From positions 1-13,745 of the forward strand of contig DATBLQ010000087.1 in assembly GCA_036555325.1 (NCBI GenBank): 13,745 nt of DNA. The letters run 5' to 3'. The notes below the pieces were generated by a model. The model did no database searches. It saw only the letters and a list, made by a program, of their open reading frames with translations, and was not told the DNA's origin. Made by a program: the position numbers and the translations under genes. Shown piece by piece: positions 6,861 to 13,646 of the stretch. This stretch comes from DATBLQ01 sp036555325 (lineage in GTDB: Bacteria > Pseudomonadota > Alphaproteobacteria > Rhizobiales > Aestuariivirgaceae). Every line of letters starts with the position of its first letter. Within the stretch, counting starts at the first letter, position 1.

Positions 6861-7039
6861 TCGATTGTTGCGAACCGGGATTTATCCATACTTTTCATGG
6901 CGGTAAGTCCACGTAGAATGTTGCTCGAAGGCTCTGACCATGTGGTCACGATCGCGTATGTAGACTCCGTATGACCTATAAGACCGGCATTCAATCTCGA
7001 TCTTCAACCGGCCCGTTGATCGTCTCTCATGCAGGGACA
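6861..7039. other. Non-coding stretch after the universal stress gene
   Basis: No terminator-like hairpin is evident right after the stop. A 25-codon frame at 6897-6974 (MAVSPRRMLLEGSDHVV...) has no ribosome-binding site or recognisable family and is not called. Otherwise I see nothing here. Confidence 0.4.
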
Positions 7040-7053
7040 TTGAGCCAAATCAA
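7040..7053 (+). promoter_or_regulatory. FixK/FNR-type box with no annotated gene downstream
   Basis: TTGAGCCAAATCAA fits TTGA-N6-TCAA and shares CCAAATCAA with the box upstream of the universal stress gene. A class II start would fall near 7088 on the plus strand, followed by two hairpins and a 23-codon frame. On the minus strand there is no gene in range (the universal stress gene ends at 6860 on the plus strand). Confidence 0.65.
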
Positions 7054-7128
7054 ACCTGATACAGGCATTGCTCCAGCACGATGCCGATGGCAACGAGAAT
7101 CGGTCGGTGTGATTACCATGCGCGTTAA

Positions 7129-7186
7129 CGTTCGGGGCAGACGATGACCGACGGCCCGAACGCATTAAGGCGGTTTCTGCGCCTTA
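7129..7186 (+). other. Two consecutive hairpins downstream of the 7040 box
   Basis: Stem 1 pairs 7129-7136 (CGTTCGGG) with 7155-7162 (CCCGAACG), loop 18 nt. Stem 2 pairs 7166-7172 (TAAGGCG) with 7180-7186 (CGCCTTA), loop 7 nt. Both are perfect. The loop of stem 1 contains the ATG of a 23-codon frame (7144-7215, MTDGPNALRRFLRLSLQNDK...). They could be a second small RNA, a leader, or a terminator for a transcript starting near 7088. No strong -10 element was seen. Confidence 0.4.
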
Positions 7187-7245
7187 GCTTGCAAAACGAC
7201 AAATTGACACAGTGACCCCCGGGCACATCGCCGCATTCCCTCGGT

Positions 7246-7259
7246 TTGATCTAGATCAA
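7246..7259 (+). promoter_or_regulatory. Perfectly palindromic FixK/FNR box upstream of a putative small RNA
   Basis: TTGATCTAGATCAA is a perfect 14-bp palindrome and the best operator in the window. Centre 7252.5 predicts a class II start at A7294; TAAGTG at 7282-7287 lies where the -10 element should be. No protein gene follows within range on either strand, but the predicted start falls one base before a hairpin. Confidence 0.8.
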
Positions 7260-7293
7260 TGTTGTCGCATTGGTGATTCGCTAAGTGAACGAC

Positions 7294-7401
7294 ATACGTT
7301 GATCCCCTCAACGTAGTTTGGCGGCGCTGACTGTCCCCGCTCTCAGCGCTTAAGTGCCCTGCAACGAGCGCAGTGCGTAATTACTGCGCTCGTTCTACTT
7401 T
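7294..7401 (+). ncRNA. Putative FixK-controlled small RNA with three stem-loops
   Basis: Not recognised as a named RNA. From the start predicted by the 7246 box, the sequence folds into three perfect stems. Stem 1 is 8 bp, 7295-7302 with 7308-7315, loop UCCCC. Stem 2 is 7 bp, 7324-7330 with 7343-7349 (two G-U pairs may extend it), 12-nt loop CUGUCCCCGCUC. Stem 3 is 12 bp, 7363-7374 with 7383-7394, 8-nt loop, followed by CUACUUU, which makes it a plausible terminator. The shared UCCCC in both loops resembles the C-rich, anti-Shine-Dalgarno loops of alpha-proteobacterial small RNAs and would suit pairing with GGGGA/GGGA sites. No ribosome-binding site or frame of any length starts within it. 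Expression is predicted, not shown. Confidence 0.6.
7363..7394 (+). terminator. 12-bp GC-rich hairpin, probable end of the small RNA
   Basis: AACGAGCGCAGT (7363-7374) and its exact complement (7383-7394) enclose 8 bases. The tail CTACTTT is only moderately T-rich. A terminator is the simplest reading given the two smaller hairpins and the promoter upstream. Confidence 0.6.
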
Positions 7402-7619
7402 GGCAGTACGCCGAACACCAGAAGCCCCCTGGCGGCCGGAAGCCTTGCCCGCTGTCTCAGTACCTCGAACCCGCGAAACCGGCCCGGAGGGCGCTCCAAA
7501 AATTTTTAAAAATATTTCTAGGGCGCAAATATTCCATCGTCGTGCTTGCCGTGATTTATTTCCGGCATAGCGCCGTGCATTTTCGTTTCGCCTCAACCCT
7601 TATTAACCGTTTCCCCCCA
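7402..7619. other. Non-coding stretch with an AT-rich tract
   Basis: No supported gene. A conspicuous run of A and T only (7498-7517, AAAAATTTTTAAAAATATTT) interrupts otherwise GC-rich sequence; it could be a bend, a UP-like element or a remnant junction. The 65-codon plus-strand frame starting at 7373 begins inside the hairpin stem and shows no family features. Confidence 0.4.
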
Positions 7620-7739
7620 TCACTTCATGCTCCTTCTCAATCTCTTGCTTTTGATACGTACCTTCTGTCCCTTCCGCTTCATCAGCGAGCGGAGCCGCTT
7701 CTGGTATTTCTCGGAAAGCAACTTTTTTAGATTGGTCAC
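7620..7739 (-). CDS. Possible very basic 39-aa protein (tentative)
   Basis: A minus-strand frame from a GTG at 7739 reads MTNLKKLLSEKYQKRLRSLM followed by KRKGQKVRIKSKRLRRSMK. It is extremely basic and helical, as expected for a nucleic-acid-binding or ribosome-associated micro-protein. AGAAGGA is 13-19 bases before the GTG, too far to be a good ribosome-binding site; an ATG 19 codons in gives a shorter product. The frame lies just downstream of the decayed deoxyribosyltransferase gene, on the same strand. It may equally be chance in purine-rich sequence. Confidence 0.3.
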   Translation of the reverse strand: MTNLKKLLSEKYQKRLRSLMKRKGQKVRIKSKRLRRSMK

Positions 7740-7761
7740 GCTTCTTTTGGTTCCTTCTCGC

Positions 7762-8157
7762 TCACTTTAAGGGACCATCACCAATTACCGCGCCAATGCG
7801 CTTTTGGAGCGTATCCTTCAAATCCTCAGGTGTTGACCAAGTGATGTGATTGAATTGCTGCGTGTCGAAATGGACCAGATCAATCATGTTTGCTCGACAG
7901 GACCAAATAACCGGAATATTTAGTCATTGCGCAAAGCCGGCTTCATAGTAAACGCCGCCCCTAGCGAGAGCTTGCTTTCTGATGGAACCTTCACGTGTTA
8001 GGTCGATGATGTCGCTTGTGAAGTCAGCAACAAGGAAACGAGAGCGACGAATCTCTGCAACAATTAAAGGGACATTTCGTACCGTCTCCTTCGTGCCAGA
8101 GGCGGAAATTACAAGTTTTGGGCAAAAACGGCTTCGCATTACGGAATTGCCGAACAA
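7762..8157 (-). pseudogene. Nucleoside 2-deoxyribosyltransferase-like gene, nonsense-disrupted and 5'-truncated
   Basis: Two segments in the same frame belong to one protein. The upstream segment contains IVAEIRRSRFLVADFTSD...GGVYYEAGFAQ, then a TGA at 7924-7926, then LNIPVIWSCRANMIDLVHFDTQQFNHITWSTPEDLKDTLQKRIGAVIGDGPLK and a normal TGA at 7762-7764. In relatives the join reads GFA-x-GL-x-PVIW, so the TGA stands exactly where a glycine codon (GGA) belongs: one G-to-T change. No bases are lost. Upstream of 8157 the frame meets a stop and the usual N-terminal part is absent; only 43 bp separate it from the end of the cyclase gene. The family holds Nuc_deoxyrib_tr-like folds, some of them nucleotide-processing domains. 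Probably dead. Confidence 0.8.
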
Positions 8158-8200
8158 GGTGATTAATCAGTCTCACATTGGCCTAATCGAACTTTCCATG

Positions 8201-10054
8201 CTAATTCTGCCGCAGCCCGGCCTTAGCGAGATCGGTCACCTCATCGTCGAGAATCTTGGGATCGCTGTAGAAATTGATTTCACGCCACTTCGTCTGAGTG
8301 ATCGCAGGATTAATCTCTAGCCCCTTCTTGAGTTCCGCTTTTGCTTCATCGTCACGGCCGAGCCGCACAAGAACGATTGCCTTGTAGAAATGATCGAACC
8401 CGGCGAATAACATGCCAGCGTTTAGCGACGCCAATGATTCCTCTGGCTTACCCGCCACTTCAAGTGCCCAACCCTTTAGGCCATTGTAATACGCGGCATT
8501 CGCCGGGTCCCTCGTGGCCGCGAACTCGAGCCATTCCACGGCTTGCATGGGCTTTCCCGACATTAATAGAACGGAGCTGAGATCACCAATCATGAAGGCA
8601 TCGTAGGGCGCCAGGTTCCTGGCTGTTTCGGCGTCGGTCAACGCCTGATCGAATTTCCCTTTCTGCAGGTTGATAAAGGCAGTCGTCCAGTAGCAAAGCC
8701 GTTTCTCAAGTGGCGACAGATTGGGGTGGCCCAACGCCTGCCGGACCAACTCCCCCGCGCGCTGGAAATCGGCAGCCGTATTCTCGCTCCAGCCATTGAG
8801 GGCTCGCTGGTTATGAGCAATTCCCAGCTTGACCTGAAGCAGCGCCGAGTCTGGAAATTTCTTCAGCCCTTGCTCCCAGATTTGCCCCGCTTGCCGGTTT
8901 CCTTCGGGTGTGAACTGCATGAAAACGTCGTGGCCGCGCAGATAGTAGTCGTATTCCTCAAGATTGGCAGCATCTTTGCCCCAGGCATTGCGATATTGCG
9001 CCCGTTTGAGTTGCCCCCTCTCCCCGGTCAGCGCACCGATGATTTTGCCCGTAACTTCATCCTGTAATGCCCAGGGATCCGTGCCGGTCTTGTCGAACTG
9101 TTCCGCCCAGACATGCTGGCCGGTCTTCGCATTAACAAGCTGCGCGACGATGCGCACCTTGTCAGCTTCCTTCCTAACACTACCCTCCAGCACATAATCC
9201 ACACCCAGGTCCCTGCCGATCACACGCACATCGGTGGCTTTGCCCTTGTAGGTAAACGATGAGTTGCGGGCAATCACTGCGAGATCTGGGATGCGGGCCA
9301 GCATCGTGATGATATCCTCGGCAACTCCATCGCCGAAATAGTTGAGGGCAGGATCGTTGCCGATGTTGTCGAAGGGCAGGACCGCAATCGATGGGATGGT
9401 GGCCAATGCCTCGGGCCGGTCGGCGGGTTTTGGGAGGGCGAACCATACCGCCGCCAGCACCGCAACTGCAACGGCAAGTCCCGCGGCCCATGGCAGGGTG
9501 CGTTTTGGCAAAACGGGCACCATGCGCTTAACCGGCGTGCCATCGAGTTTCACGCGGAACGCCTGGATAGGCTCGGCGATGTTTTTGACTTTCTGCTCGC
9601 CCATGGGCTCAAAGCCGAAGGCAAGTTTCTTCTCCACCTCCTTGGCGACCTTACCCGACACGCAGATGCCACCGGGGTCTGCCAATTGTTCTAGGCGCGC
9701 TGCAATATTGACGCCTTCGCCGAAGCGGTCGCCGCCCTCGACGATGACCTCGCCCAGATTGATGCCAATGCGTACCTGGATGCGCTGGTCTTCCGGCACG
9801 GCAGCATTACGCTCGGTCAGCCCGCGCTGCAGACTCACGGCGCATTCGACCGCATCTACCACCGAGCCGAATTCGGCAAGCATCCCGTCGCCCATCAGCT
9901 TGAAGATATGCCCATGATGGCGCGCGATCTCCGGCTCAAACAGTTCCTTGCGCCCCGTCGTCAGCCGCTCATGCGTCCCCGCCTCGTCGCGCTCCATCAG
10001 GCCTGAGTAGCCGACTACATCAGCTGCGAGAATGGTGGTGAGCTTGCGCTCCAT
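8201..10054 (-). CDS. Class III adenylate cyclase with transmembrane segment, TolB-like domain and TPR tail
   Basis: A 617-aa protein from the ATG at 10054; the frame continues to a TTG at 10087, but MERKLTTILAADVVGYS is the normal family start. Residues 1-165 are a class III cyclase domain: metal ligands Asp12 (AADVVGYS) and Asp56 (KLMGDG), adenine-contacting Lys52, and the transition-state pair Asn116/Arg120 (GVNIAARLE), so ATP-to-cAMP activity is likely. A single hydrophobic helix (about 189-206, AAGLAVAVAVLAAVWFAL) puts the rest across the membrane. PSIAVLPFDNIGND... to about 330 is a TolB-amino-like/FlgO-like module, followed by TPR-like helices (about 365-610) for protein binding. Ribosome-binding site weak (CCAAGAG). 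Paralogous to the next gene, same strand. The input signal is unknown. Confidence 0.9.
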   Translation of the reverse strand: MERKLTTILAADVVGYSGLMERDEAGTHERLTTGRKELFEPEIARHHGHIFKLMGDGMLAEFGSVVDAVECAVSLQRGLTERNAAVPEDQRIQVRIGINLGEVIVEGGDRFGEGVNIAARLEQLADPGGICVSGKVAKEVEKKLAFGFEPMGEQKVKNIAEPIQAFRVKLDGTPVKRMVPVLPKRTLPWAAGLAVAVAVLAAVWFALPKPADRPEALATIPSIAVLPFDNIGNDPALNYFGDGVAEDIITMLARIPDLAVIARNSSFTYKGKATDVRVIGRDLGVDYVLEGSVRKEADKVRIVAQLVNAKTGQHVWAEQFDKTGTDPWALQDEVTGKIIGALTGERGQLKRAQYRNAWGKDAANLEEYDYYLRGHDVFMQFTPEGNRQAGQIWEQGLKKFPDSALLQVKLGIAHNQRALNGWSENTAADFQRAGELVRQALGHPNLSPLEKRLCYWTTAFINLQKGKFDQALTDAETARNLAPYDAFMIGDLSSVLLMSGKPMQAVEWLEFAATRDPANAAYYNGLKGWALEVAGKPEESLASLNAGMLFAGFDHFYKAIVLVRLGRDDEAKAELKKGLEINPAITQTKWREINFYSDPKILDDEVTDLAKAGLRQN

Positions 10055-10176
10055 GGCAAGACTCTTGGAGTGCCGCACCGTTGGCAAGTATGCCGTACGG
10101 GGCAGCGCTCGACACGGAGGTGATCAGATCAAACTATACCACAGTTGAGAATTTTGGGAGAACGCACATTGTGACG

Positions 10177-10264
10177 AATGTCCGCCAATGTCCGCTTACT
10201 CCTCAACACCCGACATCGTGGTCGGTGGTTGAAGTGTCGGCTTAGTGCCATGACCCGACATTGC
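10177..10264 (+). repeat. Dispersed repeat, copy A
   Basis: One of three related copies in the window (also 12207-12295 and 13647-13730), all in the same orientation. Shared landmarks in order: TGTCCGC, a second GTCNGCTTA, then CCGACATCG or CGGACATCG, a GGTNG stretch, TGTCGGCTTAGTGCCA or close, and CGGACATTG/CCGACATTG at the end. It fills most of the gap between the two cyclase genes. It encodes nothing visible; short GTCCG/CGGAC inversions suggest a folded RNA or DNA element. Confidence 0.75.
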
Positions 10265-10318
10265 ATCTGCGGCTTAAGTCTCCTCAACGGTCTTGAAGTG
10301 AGGCGTGAATTTCGGCCG

Positions 10319-12085
10319 TCAGCTGACGATGCCGGCCTTACGCAGGCCGTCCACGATCTTTTCGAAGTCGCCCGGATTCTTGAAGGGCACCACAGTCCGG
10401 CGGTACTCCAGAGAATAGTCCGGATTGACCCGGAACACCTCCTGCCATTCTGCGCGTGCCTCCTCTTTGCGGCCCAGGTGGCCGTAGCACGCAGACAGAA
10501 GCTCGCGGGAGATATCAGTGTCCGGATTGCGGATAAGCCGCCGCTTCAGAAGGCCAATTGCCTCGTCATACCTACCGAGCTGGAACATGGCTAGACCCTT
10601 AAGATGCAGCCAAAAATCTGGAAAATACGGGTCCAAGGCCATGGCCCGGTCGAAACTTTCGAGCGCCTCCGCGGCTTTGCCTGAAAAATTCAAAGTCGAG
10701 CCGAGAACTTCGTGGCCAAGGGCGAGATTTGGATCGAGTGAGATCGCACGTTCAGCTTCGCAGATGGCCTGATCGTGCCGCCGCATATACAAATTGGTGA
10801 GCGCCAGCGCCCAGTGTGCATAAGGATACTGGTCATCCAGTGCTACCGCCTGTGCTGCATTTTTTTCCGCTAGTTCCAGGGATTGCGCAGGATCAGCACT
10901 CCATCGGTTCAAGTAATCAAGCCCATGAGTGATGGCTACGAACGCATAGGGTGGAGCAAATTTTTGGTCGAGTGCGATCGAACGTTGAAACAGGTCCCTG
11001 GCCTGGACATTTGCTGCCTTCGTTAGCCGCCAAAATTGTTCGCGGCCACGCATGAAACAGTCATAGGCTTCCAGATTGTCGGTATGCTCAGCGGTAATTC
11101 GCTGCCTGTCGTTCTCTGTCAGGTTAAGTGCTAAGGCGGCGACGATGTGCCGGGTTACATCATCCTGGACGTCGAAGATGTCAATCAACTCTCGGTCAAA
11201 ACGCTCTGCCCATAAATGTCCGCCGCTGGTCGCATCGATGAGCTGTGCGGTGATCCGGACTCTCTTGCCGGATTTGCGCACGCTGCCCTCAAGCACATAG
11301 CGTACGCCAAGGCTCCGTCCTACGTCTTGAATATTCACGTTCTTGCCTTTGAAGGTGAAGGACGAATTGCGGGCGATCACGAAAAGCTGCGACAGCTTTG
11401 AGAGAGCGGTGATGATATCTTCGGAGATGCCGTCGGCGAAATAGTCCTGTTCCGCGTCGCCGCTCATGTTCTGGAAAGGCAGAACTGCGATAGAGGGCTT
11501 GTCAGTAGGCCTTGAAGTCACAAGCGGTTCCGTCCGCGGTATGGGCTTCACATTCGTGGCAACGCCCACCTGCAGCGAATAAACGTGTATCGGATCGACG
11601 ATATTTTTCAGCTTGGTTTGGCCGAGATCACTGACCGAGAGGTCGAGTCTCGCCTTCACCTGACGATAGGCGTCCTCTGACAGGCAAATGGCACCTGGAG
11701 TCGCGACCCCCTCCAGCCTTGCTGCGACGTTAACGCCGTCGCCCATTAGATCGCCGTCACTCTCCTCAACAACGTCTCCCAGATGGATGCCAATGCGAAA
11801 TTCGATCCGCCGGTCCTCCGACACCCCGGCATTGCGCTCGACCATCGCGTTTTGCACCTCAATCGCACAGCGCACGGCATCAACCACACTGCGGAACTCA
11901 ACGATGGCTCCGTCACCCGTGCGCTTGACCACCCGGCCTCTGTGCACGGCAATAGTGGGATCGATCAGGTCGCTGCGCAGCGCTCGCAGCCGCGCCAGCG
12001 TCCGGTCCTCGTCAGCGCCGGTAAGCCGACTGAATCCGACCACATCGGCGGCCAGGATGGCTGCGAGTTTTCTCTGCTCTGGCAT
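10319..12085 (-). CDS. Class III adenylate cyclase with TolB-like domain and TPR tail, cytosolic
   Basis: A 588-aa paralogue of the neighbouring cyclase. The catalytic domain (1-172) has Asp14 (AADVVGFS), Lys54 and Asp58 (VKRTGDG), Asp116 and Asn119/Arg123 (GDGVNVAARLE), a complete catalytic set. A linker without any hydrophobic helix (172-196) replaces the membrane segment, so this one should be soluble. PSIAVLPFQNMSGD to about 320 is the TolB-amino-like module (KGKNVNIQDVGRSLGVRYVLEGSVRKSGKRVRITAQLID). TPR-like repeats follow to about 560, including DPNLALGHEVLGSTLNFSGKAAEALESFDRAMALDPYF. The ATG at 12085 with MPEQRKLAAILAADVVGFS is the natural start; the ribosome-binding site is weak. Separated from the other cyclase by repeat copy A. 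Probably signals via cAMP; partner unknown. Confidence 0.92.
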   Translation of the reverse strand: MPEQRKLAAILAADVVGFSRLTGADEDRTLARLRALRSDLIDPTIAVHRGRVVKRTGDGAIVEFRSVVDAVRCAIEVQNAMVERNAGVSEDRRIEFRIGIHLGDVVEESDGDLMGDGVNVAARLEGVATPGAICLSEDAYRQVKARLDLSVSDLGQTKLKNIVDPIHVYSLQVGVATNVKPIPRTEPLVTSRPTDKPSIAVLPFQNMSGDAEQDYFADGISEDIITALSKLSQLFVIARNSSFTFKGKNVNIQDVGRSLGVRYVLEGSVRKSGKRVRITAQLIDATSGGHLWAERFDRELIDIFDVQDDVTRHIVAALALNLTENDRQRITAEHTDNLEAYDCFMRGREQFWRLTKAANVQARDLFQRSIALDQKFAPPYAFVAITHGLDYLNRWSADPAQSLELAEKNAAQAVALDDQYPYAHWALALTNLYMRRHDQAICEAERAISLDPNLALGHEVLGSTLNFSGKAAEALESFDRAMALDPYFPDFWLHLKGLAMFQLGRYDEAIGLLKRRLIRNPDTDISRELLSACYGHLGRKEEARAEWQEVFRVNPDYSLEYRRTVVPFKNPGDFEKIVDGLRKAGIVS

Positions 12086-12171
12086 GCATTCTTGATCCTT
12101 CGCCCCGAACTATCACGAAGGGAAACCCAATATGCAAGATCCGAAAGGGAAGTAAGTCTATCAGTTCGCGA

Positions 12172-12316
12172 ATGACCGCTTAGGGTCAAAAGCGGCCGTA
12201 GTGACTATGTCCGCTGTATGTCAGCTTACCGCTCGACACCGGACATCGCAGTTGGTAGCTAATAATGTCGCCTTGGTGCCATTTCCGGACATTGCCGACC
12301 GGATGACCGCTAAGGG
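12172..12316 (+). repeat. Short direct repeats flanking repeat copy B
   Basis: ATGACCGCTTAGGG (12172-12185) and ATGACCGCTAAGGG (12303-12316) match at 13 of 14 positions, lie in the same orientation and bracket repeat copy B. They may be target-site-like duplications or the outer parts of a larger composite repeat. The left copy also starts a small inverted pair (GACCGCTT with AAGCGGCC). Confidence 0.55.
12207..12295 (+). repeat. Dispersed repeat, copy B
   Basis: Lies just upstream of the second cyclase gene and beyond the 3' end of the ankyrin-cytochrome gene. It carries the same ordered landmarks as copy A: TGTCCGC, GTCAGCTTAC, CCGGACATCGC, TGTCGCCTTGGTGCCA, CCGGACATTGC. It is more diverged in the middle than A and C are from each other. 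Confidence 0.75.
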
Positions 12317-12379
12317 ATGAACTCCCTATTGCTAACAGGGGTCCTGTGAAAGTTGGCTGGACATGTTTGTCAAGTTGTC

Positions 12380-12407
12380 GGTTCCCTTTGCCTCTTAAAG
12401 GGAAACC
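12380..12407 (-). terminator. Possible hairpin terminator of the ankyrin-cytochrome gene
   Basis: GGTTCCCTTT (12380-12389) pairs with AAAGGG-A-AACC (12397-12407) with one bulged A and a 7-base loop, about 85 bp beyond the stop of the minus-strand gene. There is no U-run after it, so termination is only plausible. Confidence 0.4.
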
Positions 12408-12491
12408 CTGCAATCAGCGGCCCAGCGACCAGACACATGGCCAAAGCACACACGAACATCCGAGATCTGCAGACTGTGTCTCATACACGGG

Positions 12492-13421
12492 CTAAGGCAG
12501 CGCTGCTGGGTTGTTGCTCAGGGTCCGGAGGAAGATGATAAGATCAGCTCGGTCACGTGGATTGTGCCTCCCCTGTAGGACCATGCTCGTTCCAGGAATC
12601 GTCCAAGCCGGGTATGCAAGGAAGTTGTTGAGCGCCTCATAGGTCCACTCTCCGCCGACTGCCTTGAGCGCAGGCGAATACGCGAACTTAGCAAAGCTTG
12701 CTTTGGGTCGACCGACGATATCCCAAAGCGGTGGACCCTTCATCAAGGGGCCCGATTGTTTCATCGTGTGACAACCTTTACACCGCAGTGCGAGCTGTTC
12801 GCCGTGAGCAGGATCGGCCGAGGCAAGTAATCCTGTTATCTTCTCGGCCGCCAGAGCCATGGTTCCACGTTCCCTTAGGAGATCAGCGGTCTCTTTATGA
12901 CCCTGGATGATTGCAAGATGTAAGGCAGGTTCATCAAGCGAGGTTAGTGCATTGATATCTGCACCATGATCGAGCAGTAACCGGACGACCTCTGTCGCGC
13001 CAACCCTTGCCGCGACATGAAGCGGCACGGTCGTTTTCCAGTTGGCATTCGGGTCGGCACCGCGCTCGAGCAATAAACGAGCAATATCGGTGAGTCCTGC
13101 CGCGGCGGCGGAGTGTAGCGGTGTGCCCCATGTCGAGGTAGCATTGACGTTGGCACCCCGCCTGATCAGAAGTTCTGCAGCTTTGGCATGGCCGCGTTGG
13201 ATTGCGTAGTGAAGCGGGGTTGCCAGTGCCGAACTCTCATTGATGTCAGCGCCCTGAGCAAGGAGTTGCTCAATTGTTTCGAGATCCCCCTCCTTTGCAG
13301 CTTCATGAAGAGGTGCTGCGTTCGCTGCGCTAAAGCAGCCAAGCAACAAGAAACTTATGAACGTCAACGCAACAGTCACGTTGGCGTTTGAGACAAGTTC
13401 ACTGTGCCGAGCACGGGTCAT
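12492..13421 (-). CDS. Secreted ankyrin-repeat protein fused to a C-terminal cytochrome c domain
   Basis: 309 aa from the ATG at 13421, which puts a clear signal peptide (about 15-36, VTVALTFISFLLLGCFSAANA) near the N terminus; a longer start at 13469 adds 16 residues and neither has a good ribosome-binding site. Residues 37-185 are five ankyrin repeats, each opening with (T)PLHxAA or close and closing with LLxxGADxN. From about 203 a class I cytochrome c follows: heme site CKGCH at 214-218, GPPLWDIVGRPKASF, and Met280 in PGTSM as the likely sixth heme ligand. The protein should be periplasmic and heme-bound, with electron transfer coupled to a binding scaffold. The fusion exists elsewhere in rhizobia as far as I recall, but its partner is unknown. 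Monocistronic; repeat copies lie on both sides. Confidence 0.92.
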   Translation of the reverse strand: MTRARHSELVSNANVTVALTFISFLLLGCFSAANAAPLHEAAKEGDLETIEQLLAQGADINESSALATPLHYAIQRGHAKAAELLIRRGANVNATSTWGTPLHSAAAAGLTDIARLLLERGADPNANWKTTVPLHVAARVGATEVVRLLLDHGADINALTSLDEPALHLAIIQGHKETADLLRERGTMALAAEKITGLLASADPAHGEQLALRCKGCHTMKQSGPLMKGPPLWDIVGRPKASFAKFAYSPALKAVGGEWTYEALNNFLAYPAWTIPGTSMVLQGRHNPRDRADLIIFLRTLSNNPAALP

Positions 13422-13646
13422 GGGGGCGGTCCGCGAAATTAGCACCGCAGTAAGAGATACAAATAGCATATTTGGTGATCGGTTGTCAGACCGAGGCTAG
13501 TGATTGCAAATATTGGCGTCAACAAAGCAAGGATACTGAAAGAGGCTCGTTGTTGCTCAATTCGGCCATGTGGCAGTGGCCGTGCATAAACGCAAACCAG
13601 CGAGACTTTGGATGTCCGCTCCATGTCAAAGGCGGACCTTGCATCC

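Noticed and set aside
7373..7570. 65-codon frame after the small RNA
   Set aside because: Begins inside the 12-bp hairpin stem; product is low-complexity, rich in Arg and Pro, with no ribosome-binding site.
7924..7926. TGA as a selenocysteine codon in the deoxyribosyltransferase-like gene
   Set aside because: The family has a glycine here, not a catalytic cysteine, and no obvious SECIS-like hairpin was seen just downstream.
9342..9917. 191-codon plus-strand frame opposite the first cyclase
   Set aside because: Shadow of a high-GC coding region; Ser/Pro/Thr-rich with no domain.
10120..10132. GTGATCAGATCAA resembling a FixK box upstream of the first cyclase
   Set aside because: The half-sites are separated by too few bases and the first base does not match; it is not TTGA-N6-TCAA.
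11688..12095. Plus-strand frame opposite the second cyclase catalytic domain
   Set aside because: Same shadow effect; the minus-strand frame has all catalytic motifs.
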